A stretch of 64,000 nt of DNA. Origin: Enoplolaimus lenunculus (Eukaryota; Nematoda; Enoplea; Enoplida; Thoracostomopsidae). Positions 33,603 to 45,100 of this stretch are shown here, piece by piece. The stretch lies in contig JASANG010002964.1 of NCBI GenBank assembly GCA_030248215.1, forward strand, positions 1 through 64,000, written 5' to 3'. The position numbers were made by a program, and so were the translations under genes. The notes beneath the pieces are model-generated. The model saw nothing but the letters and a program-made list of their open reading frames with translations, was not told the origin of the DNA and ran no database searches. The stretch's first letter is position 1. The number at the start of each line of letters is the position of its first letter.

Positions 33603-35153
33603 GATTCGAATCCGGGTTGAAATTTGTTTGTTCAGGCTTAGGCGTCGGCTTAGGCGTCGGCTTAGGCTAGATGGACTTAGGAATTTGCGTATTCTGCAGT
33701 TATCGTCCTAAAACTAACACTGATCTAAGGCTTTACTGTTGCTCCTACGGTTAATTTGAACCTAAATTGTGATTTACCTGTATTTTAGTCGTCCTAGAAA
33801 ACAATTTTGGCAAAAAATCTTCACAGCTTCGCCGCGCCTTTGATTCCGGTTTGTTATCAAAATTTTTTGCCATACAGCGGGATGCTTATCTTTTCAGGCT
33901 TGTCACACAACACCAAAACTTTGTATTGAAGTTTTAGTACTAAAATTACGTTTGGCTTCTCGCTCGGTTCACTCACAGTTTTTCAATCTTATAAATTGCA
34001 GTGTAACTCTTATTTGAAATTTCATTATAACTGGACTTCGCCGTGAACCAGTGGAGAGTGTGTGTACGGAAAATACACGAATGCGCAGTATTTCAACCCA
34101 TGTCTCTAAATCCTATGGAGTGGTAAGTAAATTTTACATCATTTAGAAACGAGCCTCCAACGAGATAAATTGCTCGTACACTATACGCATGAACAAGTTA
34201 AACTAAAGCAAGCACCGTTTGATTACAGAAACTCTCTTATTGGTAGGTTTTGGCCTGTAAAAATATATTTTTGCCGTGATCACGTTGCATTGTTTTCCTG
34301 GTCATGAGAGGAGCCTATACTGGTTGACAGCGGCTGTTCTGGGTGACGAATCAGACGTTCTGTCCGTTGAAATAAAACTCGGACTATATTGTTTTACGTT
34401 GTTTGCCTAACCTGTGGCAAAGTATAATTTGTTGTGAAATACATTTTTCGAGTTTCAAATGCCACATTGTTCTTTATCAGCGTTGTGTGTTTGTTCGCAC
34501 CGCGCTTTGCTATTGATGGTATTATAATCCTTACTTATTGGTTAATAAGCACAATTTTGTCGTTCTCCGATTTATACTTATTTAACTTAACGTTGAATGG
34601 AATTGCGAATATTTCAACGCTGAAAGTTCTCTATGTCACCTTTTAGCAAATGTTTTGCTCGATATTGTGATTAATTTTCAGAACTAATTACCTGTCTTTT
34701 GATAAAAATAACGTTGAGTTTGTGCCTTTTACTGTCATTGTGTTGAAAGATTAGAATATTATTTTGAACACCGTTGTAATAATCACCAATCTTTTGTGAA
34801 AGGCTCAAAAGTTGAATAAAAAGTGAATCTTAAATATTGATCGTCATATTTAACCCGTATCGAATATCTGCGCTCTGAGATTTATTTAGCACACAAAATT
34901 TAGCGCCAAAGTTAGGGGGTAACCCTATCAAGGCGCTGACCAGAGTGAGACTTGGGTAATGTTTTTTACTAGATCCAAACTTTATGCAGGAAAATAATTA
35001 TTTTTTTACCCGCCAGTTTACTCACGCTAGAAACATCTACCCACGACCAACCTTTTACCGGTGCCTACAGTGAAATCAGTATTTTAAAGATCGATGGTGA
35101 TTTGCTCTAAGTTATGCGTTGTAGCTCCTTGAATTTTACACAACAAAAGCTTA
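33603..35153. other. No gene supported
   Basis: A family E fragment (GGCTTAGGCGTCGGCTTAGG, about 33635-33670) and otherwise AT-rich sequence. Confidence 0.4.
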
Positions 35154-35446
35154 AGCCCTATTCACACATGCAAGTGTTGGCAGCAAAAAGTTGCACGTCT
35201 TACACGTGCAAATTTGGTCACAAAGTAGCTCTGAAGATCTTGCAGCTGCAAATTATTCACGGGAATTTATGCGCCGTTATTTAATTAGCACCTATGAACG
35301 CACTTGCAAGTCGCTTGAATTTCTTGCACCTGCCGTTTGATTGGTCAATCAAAACGTTCGTTTAAAAATACGTGCTCCTGCAAGTATTTCGTGCAAGTTG
35401 TAGCTGCGAGTTCTCGCTGCAAAAAACTTGCGCGTGTGAATGGGAT
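35154..35446 (+). mobile_element. Family B element
   Basis: GCCCTATTCACACATGCAAG at the left and TTGCGCGTGTGAATGGG at the right, with CTTGCAGCTGCAAATTATTCAC inside. Confidence 0.7.
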
Positions 35447-36227
35447 TTTACTAGGAACAAAAAGATTTCAAACCGAACTAAATAAAGCACAGAAATTTTG
35501 CTTCTTCTACCCTCACGGAATAGCATTGTTAATAGCGTGTCTTTTGCACTTTAACTCTTAAAGGTTTGATGTTGGTAAAAACTGTCAATTTTTTTACCCG
35601 CATATTACAAATGTTTATACGCTGGTATACCCGCGGCTGTAATTTTTTTGCCCGACGCGCGCTTACCCGCGTGCATCCGCAAGTAAAGTCCCACTCTGGC
35701 GCTGTTAGACATGTGTAGGCTAGTGATAAGCATCGGATATTTCCTTATATCCGGATATACGTTAATTCATGCCGGATTTTTAGCCGGATTTCACGATATC
35801 CGAAATTAAATGTTTTTAGTCAATTTTGCGTTTTTTTGGTTTCCGAAACTTAATTTTTGTTCCTTAAGCACTTTTTGTGACTTGTTGCTCTGAGGAAAGT
35901 ATATACCCTGACCCACAAGCCGATTGTTTAAGCGTAAAACATACAATTCTAAAAATAGTTATTTATTATGTAACTTCTTCAATAGGTCTGGGTATTCGGT
36001 TTAGAAGTTTGATACTGACTGTAAAAAAATTTGTGTTGGCCATTTGAAACTGAGTTGGTTTGGTTTGTCTCCGTTTCATTTAAACCATTGCGACAGAGAT
36101 TCTGTCGAATGTCACCCTTCCCTAGAACTATATATACATAAGTCATTTTACGTTCCGAGATGTAAGAACCACATTGAAATATACTTACGCTAAATCGTAC
36201 GAACATCAGCCCATGGTACTTTCAGTG

Positions 36228-36525
36228 GTGCCCCGCTTTCAGAAGCGGATCAGAAATTTCTGACGGGGGGAGGGTTGGTAAATGTCTTGAAACGCAATTT
36301 TTCACTAAAAATTTTCTGAGGCGGAATATTTGTCAGCTGGGAACCTTACCATTTTTAAAAAACAACTTTCTGATGGGGGAGAATTGTAGGTTAGAGAACT
36401 GATCATTTTATCATAAAAAATTCTGAGGGAAAAATTGAAAGGTACTTATCCTTACCATTTTATCATAAAATAATTTTTGACGGGGGGCGTAGGTACGTCC
36501 GCCGCCCCTTCTGAATCCGCTAGTG
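36228..36525 (+). mobile_element. hAT-like element with GCGGATC ends
   Basis: Left end AGAAGCGGATCAGAAATTTCT, right end CTTCTGAATCCGCTAGTG. The interior repeats TTTCTGACGGGGG-like phrases at least three times. Related single ends occur near 14768, 17703 and 27195. Non-coding. Confidence 0.5.
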
Positions 36526-36719
36526 CCCGCTTTCTCACTAAACCGCAATAGAGTAGGCTTAAATTTTATAATTCTATTTTTGCTTGGGCTAGGCTTAAAC
36601 TTTGTTTGAACTTTTGAATTATTTAGATATATTAAGAAGCTCTTTTTCCATCAAACGAATGCAGCTGCTTATGTGGAAACAGAAGAAATATAAGCTAACA
36701 TATGTTAACAGGGCCCGAG

Positions 36720-37289
36720 TACTGACAGGAAATTGAGATTTCGGTTGCAGCCTTTTTGGCTCGGGTTTTTGGAAAATTGGATTTTGGGAATTTGGAATAA
36801 TTCTAGGGAAATTATGATTTTGAGAAATTCGGATATCACGCGGGAAATTGGTATATTACAAGGGAAATTAGGATATTGAGAAATTCGGATTTCGCTCGGG
36901 ATTTTGGGAAATTGGGACTTTGGGAAATTGGGATATTACCCGAGAAATTAGGACTTTGGGCGCAGCCTTTTTCGCTCGGGATTTTGGGAAATTGGGATTT
37001 TGAGAAATTGGGATATTATACCCGGATAATTAGGATATTGAGAAATTCAGATATCATCCGGGAAATTGGGATTTCGGGCGCAGCCTTTTTCGCTCGGGAT
37101 TTTGGGAAACGGAAATTTGGATTTTTGTAAATTCTGACATTACCCGGGAAATTGGGATTTTGGGCACAGCCTTTTTTGCTCTGAATACCTAATGGGAAAA
37201 TTGAAATTTTGGGAAACTGGGATATTTTATTTAGGAAAACGGGATTTTGGGAAATTCGGATATCGCCTGGGAAATTGCGATTTTGGGTC
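36720..37289 (+). repeat. Degenerate minisatellite, GGGAAATTGGGATTTT-type units
   Basis: Irregular tandem units built from GGGAAATTGGGATTTTG, GATATTACCCG and CGCAGCCTTTTTCGCTCGGG blocks. The higher-order order (TTTCGCTCGGGATTTTGGG recurring at about 60-140 base intervals) suggests segmental expansion. It resumes after a family A insertion at 37697-37775. Confidence 0.75.
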
Positions 37290-37696
37290 CTGTATTGACC
37301 TGAAAAAAAGGGGTCCCCTTTTTGAGTCCGAATTAATTGGAGTCCGTATCCCTAATAAGAGTCCGTAAGCGTACAGAGTCGCTAAACCCTAACTGGAGTC
37401 CATAAATGTCAAATGACTCTTCCAGGACCAAATAACTTGAGTTCGAAACTTTAAAACGTACTTAAATTTTGAAGGTACATTCCTATAGTATAAACCTTGT
37501 ATTCGCTCAAACTATTGACACAATACAAATAAACGTTTAATTCAACGGATAATTGCAGCATCGGATATATATCAGTAACAAAGAGCGGTGGAGCGTGGGT
37601 TAAAAATAAGTAACAGGGTGTAACCGAATAACAAGGGGGTACCCTCTGGAGAGGCCGAAAAAATATCAGTCCCCCCTCTTATTCGGGTCACTACAG
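37290..37696 (-). mobile_element. Family A element inserted into the minisatellite
   Basis: Starts CTGTATTGACCTGAAAAAAAG and ends CCCTCTTATTCGGGTCACTACAG, opposite in orientation to the copy at 6992. Minisatellite units continue on both sides, so the element is younger than the array. Confidence 0.75.
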
Positions 37697-37775
37697 TATA
37701 TCCTTTTTTGCTCGGGATTTTGAGAAATTGGGATTTTGGGAAATTGAGATATTACCCGAGAAATTGCGACTTTAG
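37697..37775 (+). repeat. Right part of the interrupted minisatellite
   Basis: CCTTTTTTGCTCGGGATTTTG, then units of GAAATTGGGATTTTGGG, continuing the array broken by the family A insertion. Confidence 0.7.
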
Positions 37776-38122
37776 GGTAAGAAAAGATATGTTTTCAATA
37801 TACTGAATTAAAAAACTTTTTTGGCAGTAACTATGTTTGAAAAAACCAAAGTCAAACAGCTTTCTACAAACAATATTCTCCGAAAAACCAATTTAGCTCG
37901 CAAAAATCGTCCAGAATTTAGTTCAATATTCTGACTGAGGTTTGAATACACAATTTCTTTTTGACCGATCCAGCTTGGTGAAACAACGCAAATTAATAAT
38001 CTAATAATTTGTTCATACAATAGCGTTCCTGATATTCAGTGAATGTCCAGATATCAGGAGGATACATATTTTATCAACGATACATTTCCGAACGTTTTCC
38101 ATATCCGGATATCCGGATATAC

Positions 38123-38196
38123 GGATACCCGGTATCCATCTATAGTGCAGGCTCATTTAGGATACCCGGTATCCATCTATAGTGCAGGCTGATTTA
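38123..38196 (+). repeat. 37-base tandem duplication
   Basis: Two adjacent copies of a unit starting GGATACCCGGTATCCATC, differing at one position (CTCATTTA against CTGATTTA). Recent local duplication at the end of a family C-like block. Confidence 0.85.
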
Positions 38197-39146
38197 AGGA
38201 TTTAAGGTTCAAAACGAACTTTTGCTTTTACAACAGTGGCTGATTATTTTTGGCAGAATAAACACGGTCGCTCTTGAAATTGGTTAAAGATTTAAGGACT
38301 CTTGTTGTTTTCAGTGAAGATGCTGTATGTACATAACTATTAAAAAATGACTAAAAATCAAAACTACTCATATGCTTGGAACCTTTTGCTGTTTAGGTGC
38401 AACCGTTAGAATGCTTGTGTTGGCTATCACTGATCTGCTACAAATATTACGTAGCTAGCTTGTTCCGATTCGGCTTTATTAATGTAAGTACAGCTGGTTG
38501 GGGAAGAGATAATGGATGTGTTACGGTGTGGATGACTTCTTCAATCCCGCAGTAGGTTATTTAGTGTAACTCTTGTGTTACTTATTAAACATTTTATACA
38601 TTTAACTTTGTCTGGAGTCGTTTGAAGCTTTTCAACGTGCTTTTATATTTTATGGTTTTTCTAAATAAAATTCTCAAATATTTGGGCGGTTGACAGTGCG
38701 TAGTGGAGTGGCTAGAGCGTCGGAGTGCAAAAGTATGTCGGTTTAGCGGAGTTCCAACAGGAACTAAGTTGGACCGAAACTGGAACAGGAACAGGAATTG
38801 AATTTTCTGATGGAACCAGAACAAGAACAAGAACCGGAATTTGAAATAATTTTCATTAAATTACTGTTGGCTTTTTAAAAAACTAGCCAATAAATGGCTC
38901 ATTGCAAAAACAATTATTCAAAAATAACAATCTTCCAAGGACACTTATCCCAATGTTTAAATAGGAACAGGAACTCTGGTTGAACCCTGCGGCATAGTGA
39001 ATACTCGATGTTTAATATCGGTCGTGCGACTGCACTAATTTTAGCGGCGTAACTTAAAGATAACTTAAAAATTTAAGTAACAATGCAAGTTTTACCGCGC
39101 ACTCCGTTTGTTGGCTGTATGTTTTCGGTCTGTGCTTATTAGGCAA

Positions 39147-39180
39147 ATGGCTGATGAACCTGCGGATGAAAGTCATCTGG
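39147..39180 (+). CDS. MAP3K4: MAP3K4-like exon 1 (start)
   Basis: ATG at 39147 opens MADEPADESHL, donor G|GTAAAA, phase 1. An acceptor-like TTATTAG ends 4 bases before the ATG. The assignment to this gene rests on position and phase only, as the N terminus is not conserved. Confidence 0.5.
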
Positions 39181-42100
39181 GTAAAATCTAATTGCTAATT
39201 ATTAATATGATGCGTTGTACGTCGTTTACAAATTATCGTGTTGTCCATATAACATCAGGATAGAGTTCTGAGTATTCTAGAGGATGGTCCTGAAAGTGAT
39301 GTTGAACTGAATTTTAAATTAGAACATAGTGTTATTATTTTATTTTTGGATTAATTTAGGAAATGGAACTGCTAATGGTTACCGGTTGTCATATCGAGCA
39401 GGGCTGCGCTATCGCGGTAGAAATACGTTTCACGGAATATTGAGACGGGAAATGGTAAGCTTACATAGAAGTATCGATCAGTAATTATAAAATATGCGGT
39501 GGTTTTTAAAGTTGCCTAGTAGAAGTTACTGTAATTGTTAACTAAGCTTTATATGAACATCATGTGCCATGTTAACTAGAAGGTTTATAGCAGGATTCAA
39601 CACGGAGTTACACTTTTATACTTCCTAGTGAACCAGTGAAAAACGTGCCTTATGCGAGTTCTTTTTCGGTTTCATCATTCGTACAAAATCACTCACCAAA
39701 TGTTTCAATTTAACAGCTTACGTATTAGCTAAACTGAACGAGATGAAAAGGCATGAAGTTAAACTAATAATTTGGCAACTACAATTTTTTCAATGTTTAA
39801 ATGACTTGACGCCAACGCCTTAAAATTTCCGGTTCGTGTCTTGTGCAATGCTGGAGCAGCAACAAGAACAGGAATCGATCTTTTGCAGGAATTCCAGGGG
39901 AACCCTAATTTATAGGCGCTCAGTTTTGCGGAAAGTTGGTTAACGTGTTATATTAACGGCTTGGATTTTGTTGTACAGTAGAGTTTTGATGCAAATAACT
40001 CATACATTTTTGATAGTTATGTGTGTAAATTGTAGAAAGGAAAAGTTGCAGTTCAGAAGTTTCAATCATAAAATAAACTTTGGTGTGTGAGCACCAATCG
40101 GTAATTTCAAGTGTGTTCAGTACGTTTATATTATAAGGTGTGCCTGAGACAGATTATATCCTTGTTTTGAATAGGAAAAATCCCGGGAGTTACGATCGAA
40201 GCAGCGATCCAAAAATAAACACTTTGACTGGTTATCGAAAGGGAGAGGGTGCCAGAAGTACAGTGCTGAAGATACAGAACGACCGCTTCATAGATATTTT
40301 CCACGCGCAGACATTGGTTGGCAAAGTTCAGGTGATTTTTAACAAAATCATTCATTGTTCGACTGATTATTTTTTAGCACTTTATAGTAAATGACAGTAA
40401 AATACGTAAAACATTTTTTCGTAGTATAAATCAGCCAACTATAAGCATGAATTAAAAGGTTGAGAATATTTAAGGTGTACACATAATGGTTTGTTCAATA
40501 TATAGCTGTAGTAAACTACTGTGATTACTCAGTCATCTGATTTAAATTTGTCGCCTTTTTTGCAACGGATATCAGTAAAATACAGTGTAACAGTAAAAAA
40601 CGAATAACTAACACAATACATTTATTAGACGAACTACTCACGGTGTGCACAACAGCAGTTTTTCTTTCCATACAACGGCGAAAAAATTTCTAGAACTATC
40701 ATAATCCAAGGATTTCTAAATATTTTTCACTTCATTGCGAACTTCGACTTCCATCAATATTTCAATCAAAGGACTACCATTGCTTTCATCAAGATCACCA
40801 TCATTATTATCATTGTGCATTGCACAAGTCTTTTGTCGTTTTGCTTGGCAGTATTTGCCTATTGCCGCTAACCAAGCAGCTATGTTCTTGGAGGGTTTTC
40901 CCCAAAGTCCGAAACCGCCAACATTCAAATTCTGTAGTTGGTCAGTCGTATTGGGTGAAAATTAAACCAATCCAAATCATCAGATTTCACCTTTTGAATG
41001 GAATATATCTAACTGTGCGTCTTGTGGCTATCAAACGTCTTTTGTTATCCACCCATGCTGTATTTTCTCGACTGCAACCCGAGTTCACCTATAAGTTTCG
41101 TTCTATGCGAATCAGTATGGAATTCGTCCTCATCACAGTTAAGAACGTGCTTCGGATTGTCGTTCACGTTGACACAGTTAAATTCACTCTGTGATGTAAA
41201 AAGATTTCTTGAGGCATTTTTTCTTGCAACGTGCGTTGGTGGCGTCGATTTTTAACATAAAGCATGATCAACTATTAATGTATTAATCTGCGGCTAGAAG
41301 CGCAACCGGTAGTCTACTCTTTTACTACTATTTCATTCTGTTACAACACTCATGAATAATGTCTTGCACAACCTAAACAGTGAGAGGGAACACTTGTCGC
41401 ATCATTGCAAGAAGACATTCTTCCACCTTTGTTTCTGTGTCCTAAGAAAGTAGCTATGTCGTGCTTGAGTACCAACTTAAAATATAATAGTAGCTTAGCG
41501 TGGACCTAACAGAGTTAATAGTTGTAATATATATACACCGACACATACATATATTTGAAAAATGATATTGAACATTGTTTCAAATTTTGCACTGCGCAAC
41601 TCGATGTCATAAGTAACAAAACATAATCAAAATGTCTAATAAAAAACAAGTTTTGAGCAATTTCAGACAAGTTTTAAACAAAATTTTGTCGTTGACTCTT
41701 GTGTAAGCTAACTTCGCTTGTAGTAAAGACGCAGCTGTGACTCTGACATGTAATACTTAGTCGCTGTTGGTCGAAACTTGGCACCAGCATTGACTTCTGT
41801 TATAGCCGGTGTTACGGATAGATGCATTAGTATACAATTTCGGTTAAGGATGGCAAAGGTTCGGGTGCGTTTTTACTGACATTCACTGTATAATAAATTT
41901 TGTTGAGCAATTGTTGTGTGTAAGAATAGGAGATGTTGATTGATGACATTTATTCGTTTATTGTATGACCTAACATAAATAACGGCAAGTGTAACCTGAA
42001 GGAAAAGTATAAAGTTTATGTTTTGCCGTTGTAAAGTAGGCTCATTGTTATTTAAGGGCATTTGGATGAAATGAAAAGTAATATGTAATCTTATCGAGAA

Positions 42101-45100
42101 ACACAGCTACCGTATTGCATCTGCGAGACACGCGCAGTTACCTGATTTAACTAAGATTGCAGTAAAGTTTATCGTATTCAGTATATAAGCTTTTAGTAGC
42201 TTTTCTGCTATGTATTTGATCTAGGTAACCCATTTGGTATAAATACGTATGAGGTGTCTATTCTTTGCTTCTTGCAGATAATACTTCTGACGTTACTGGC
42301 ATGGATATGAATGGGAAAAAAACATCACGAAATCGTCGTAAAAAGACGCAACAGATTGAGCGTCGCGAACGCCGTGATATGAAACGAATATCTGGGGAGT
42401 TTTCTCACGTCCAGTAAGTTTTGTTTTGTTTTCTGACTCATAAGGTTTTAACTAAATTACGAAAAAGACATGATTTGAAAGAGGTACTTGGCTTAGCAAT
42501 AGAAGGGTAACTTAACTTTTTATAACGAACATTGCCTTGCCAGGTCAGAATTGGTTGCTTTCAGATCAACAGGTTTTTGGTTTGAAACACCAAATTCAGT
42601 GGCGTTACCTGCAAACCCTTATGAAGAATATATTAATTTACACTACTAGTTGAGTAATACTTCCAGTAACCGGAGGTACATGACAACTCTGCGTTTATAT
42701 TTAAGCAGTGCACACCCAATTTCTGGCGAAGATGATGTAGAAGTGGTGCTACCTTCAAATGTAAAACTTCTGTCAGTAACAAACAAAATTGTTAGCGATC
42801 CAAAGGCGAGAGAAAAATCGGTACCCAATCGCCGTTCTTTCGGTAACGAAATTCCACAAGAACGTATTAATTTTCACAGGTGTGTTATATGCAGTGTTTA
42901 GAGGTATGCCAGGTCCGCAATTCTTACCTCTGGGGAGTCCGCTACTGGGCGGTTTTCCACCACTCGGCCAAAGCCCCGAAGCTCGATTTGCCCCGGTTCA
43001 AGCCTCCCATGCTTTAGATTTGCCAACAGGTTGAGTATTCTTAGCCTTTATACGAGGATTTACCATTCAATAACAGTAATTTTGTCTGCAAAAATTATAC
43101 CACCGGTTGCCAACAGTGAGCCCCGGCGACGCCTCTTACTCCGTCAGGACCTTGCGAATGGTCAGTTACCTTAGCTTATGAGAACGGGCAGGTGCCGGCA
43201 TCGACCGGTGTCAATGAACCTTTTGTGAGAATGTGTTTTATTTCGTCAAAGTAGTTGTTTATTGTTAGGCAAACATATTTTTGTTGAAAAATATATTGTT
43301 GACTCGGACCAAACTTGTATATTTGATTATAACGAAACGAAAAGTCAATACAAGTATACGTTTTATTTTATAAAGTTTTTCGGTGATTGAAACACTAGTT
43401 TCTTATTCAGATATTCAAGAACGTTGAGTAATGTATGAATTGCTATAAAATTTGGGCATGTTTCGTTTTAAGTGCATTAATAAAAGCATCGATGTTCCGC
43501 ATTATTACGGGTTTTTTATAATCTAAATTTTGTATTTGTAGTTAGTTCTGATTTTGGAACATTGACCGTTAGGAAATTAAAATCTTACAATTGAAAGGCT
43601 TTCTTTTCAAATTAATAGTTCTGCATTATATGCGTAATATTTGTTATGCAATGAATTGCATTAAGACTCAAGGACAGTGAGCATGTGTACTATTTGTTAT
43701 GCTCGGAGTGACAGGAAATCTTAACAGCGCAATATTTCTTAACCTGACTGAGTTGGTTTGTTTTCAGAAATTTTTCATATCTTTTGGAGCTAGGCGATCG
43801 AAATATGCGGCGTGAAGATGGCAAATGGATAGGATTCGGTGGACGCGGGTGCGAGCGTCACGGCGGGCCTCAACTACCTCGTCACTACTGCGAAAGTCCG
43901 ACGCACCGTCACAGTCATGGCCGCGGTGGGCATAATTACGGCAAACACAGCACACGATGCCGCCAGAACAATAATGGATTTGCTGATAATACAGCAGGAT
44001 TCCGGGACCGCGATAAAAGTCATCAAAATCATGAAGATCTAGATAAAAGCAGTGGATGTGATTCTAATGGTCAGTGCAGTTTGATGTTGGCAAGGCGAAG
44101 TTATCCAGGCGAACATGTGACAGGTTATGAAGGCAAGGACGCTAGCTCGTGTAATACACACGTTGACACTGAACATGGATCGTGGGAGCGCTACCGTGCA
44201 ACGTTATTTCATTCCGCGTCGACTCCTGTGAATTTTCCGGTAAGTCCGATGTGAAATTAACAGTATTGCTTATTCGTTCCCACTAGAACCTTAACAGTGT
44301 ATTCTTTGCAATTTTTCGCTGTTTAAAGATTATTTTGTGACATCCTAGATAAAACATTGGACACAGTTTTGCCTGTTTTGTTTTCTATCTTGTGAATAGC
44401 TATGTATAAATAGCATTATGAAATTTACGTATATAATTTATAATATCGTTTTTAATATTTTAGAACCCAATATTTCTTCAATTCGACGATAACGCGATCA
44501 CCGTGCCATATTTTGAATTGCTGTGGGTGCATTTACAGGTAAACTAGCGTTGCGTGAAACTGCACTAGTTTTGTGTTAGGGAACGGTTCCGTGCAGTGCT
44601 TCTTATGCAAATTATTTCGTGACACATCTGCTGTCAGAAAGTGGCCATCTGTTGTGTTTGAATAAGTAATGGAAAAGATTGCCGCCAGGGTTTCGGCAAA
44701 ACCTGCAAAATGTTTTCGTGATCAAAACCTATTTAGCACTTCCTGTGTTTGCAGAATATTTTAACTTAACTTTGAAAAAATCTTCTTCGTTGTTCCCAAA
44801 CTTATGTCTTTGTACTTATATGTACGTATATAATATTGCAGTTCGAACAAAGGAAGTAAAATGCTTCTTACTAAAACTGAAACTTTCAGTATGGGATTCG
44901 TTGGCATATCAACATAAGTTTTGGCTCCATGGCCTTTAATTTCTCACAGTTGGTTCCATTAATTTAGCCGTAATGTAACCTGTTCTAAACGTGTTCATAA
45001 TGTCAAGTTGATAGATTTTTTACATGTTCTCAAATTAGTTCCGCTTATGTCGCTTGCCTTAAGGAGAGTGGCGTATACAGTAGCTTTTGTATTTGTAACA

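Larger units (their letters stand above)
35447..39146. other. Intergenic, nested repeats
   Basis: Family C-like GGATATCC blocks at about 35740-35800 and 38095-38200 flank a hAT-like element, a minisatellite and a family A copy. A GGAACAGGAAC-rich element follows at about 38745-38985. No exon found. The MAP3K4-like gene begins at the right end. Confidence 0.4.
39455..42277 (+). other. 5' intron region of the MAP3K4-like gene, with two unplaced coding-like blocks
   Basis: Contains a possible plus-strand exon (40149-40332) and a minus-strand open-frame cluster (40716-41250). At least one exon needed to pass from phase 0 after exon 2 to the phase 1 entry at 42278 has not been found. Otherwise AT-rich. 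Confidence 0.4.

Noticed and set aside
33585-33612. tRNA T-arm-like sequence (CCCGATTCGAATCCGGG)
   Set aside because: No acceptor, D or anticodon arm could be placed around it on either strand, and it overlaps the end of a mobile element.
38700-38770. tRNA-like head of a SINE (GTGGCTAGAGCGTCGGAG)
   Set aside because: An A-box-like string is present, but no B box or second copy was found.
40820-41194. 124-codon plus-strand frame
   Set aside because: Hydrophobic and unrelated to the kinase gene; the minus-strand reading of the same bases looks more protein-like.
42649-42666. An 18-base intron (GTTGAG...TTCCAG)
   Set aside because: It keeps frame, but a donor at 42604 gives an ordinary 63-base intron with the same acceptor, so the extreme case is not required.
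42880-42901. A 22-base intron (GTGTGT...GTTTAG)
   Set aside because: It keeps frame, but acceptor 42937 behind a pyrimidine-rich tract gives a 58-base intron. Kept as an alternative only.
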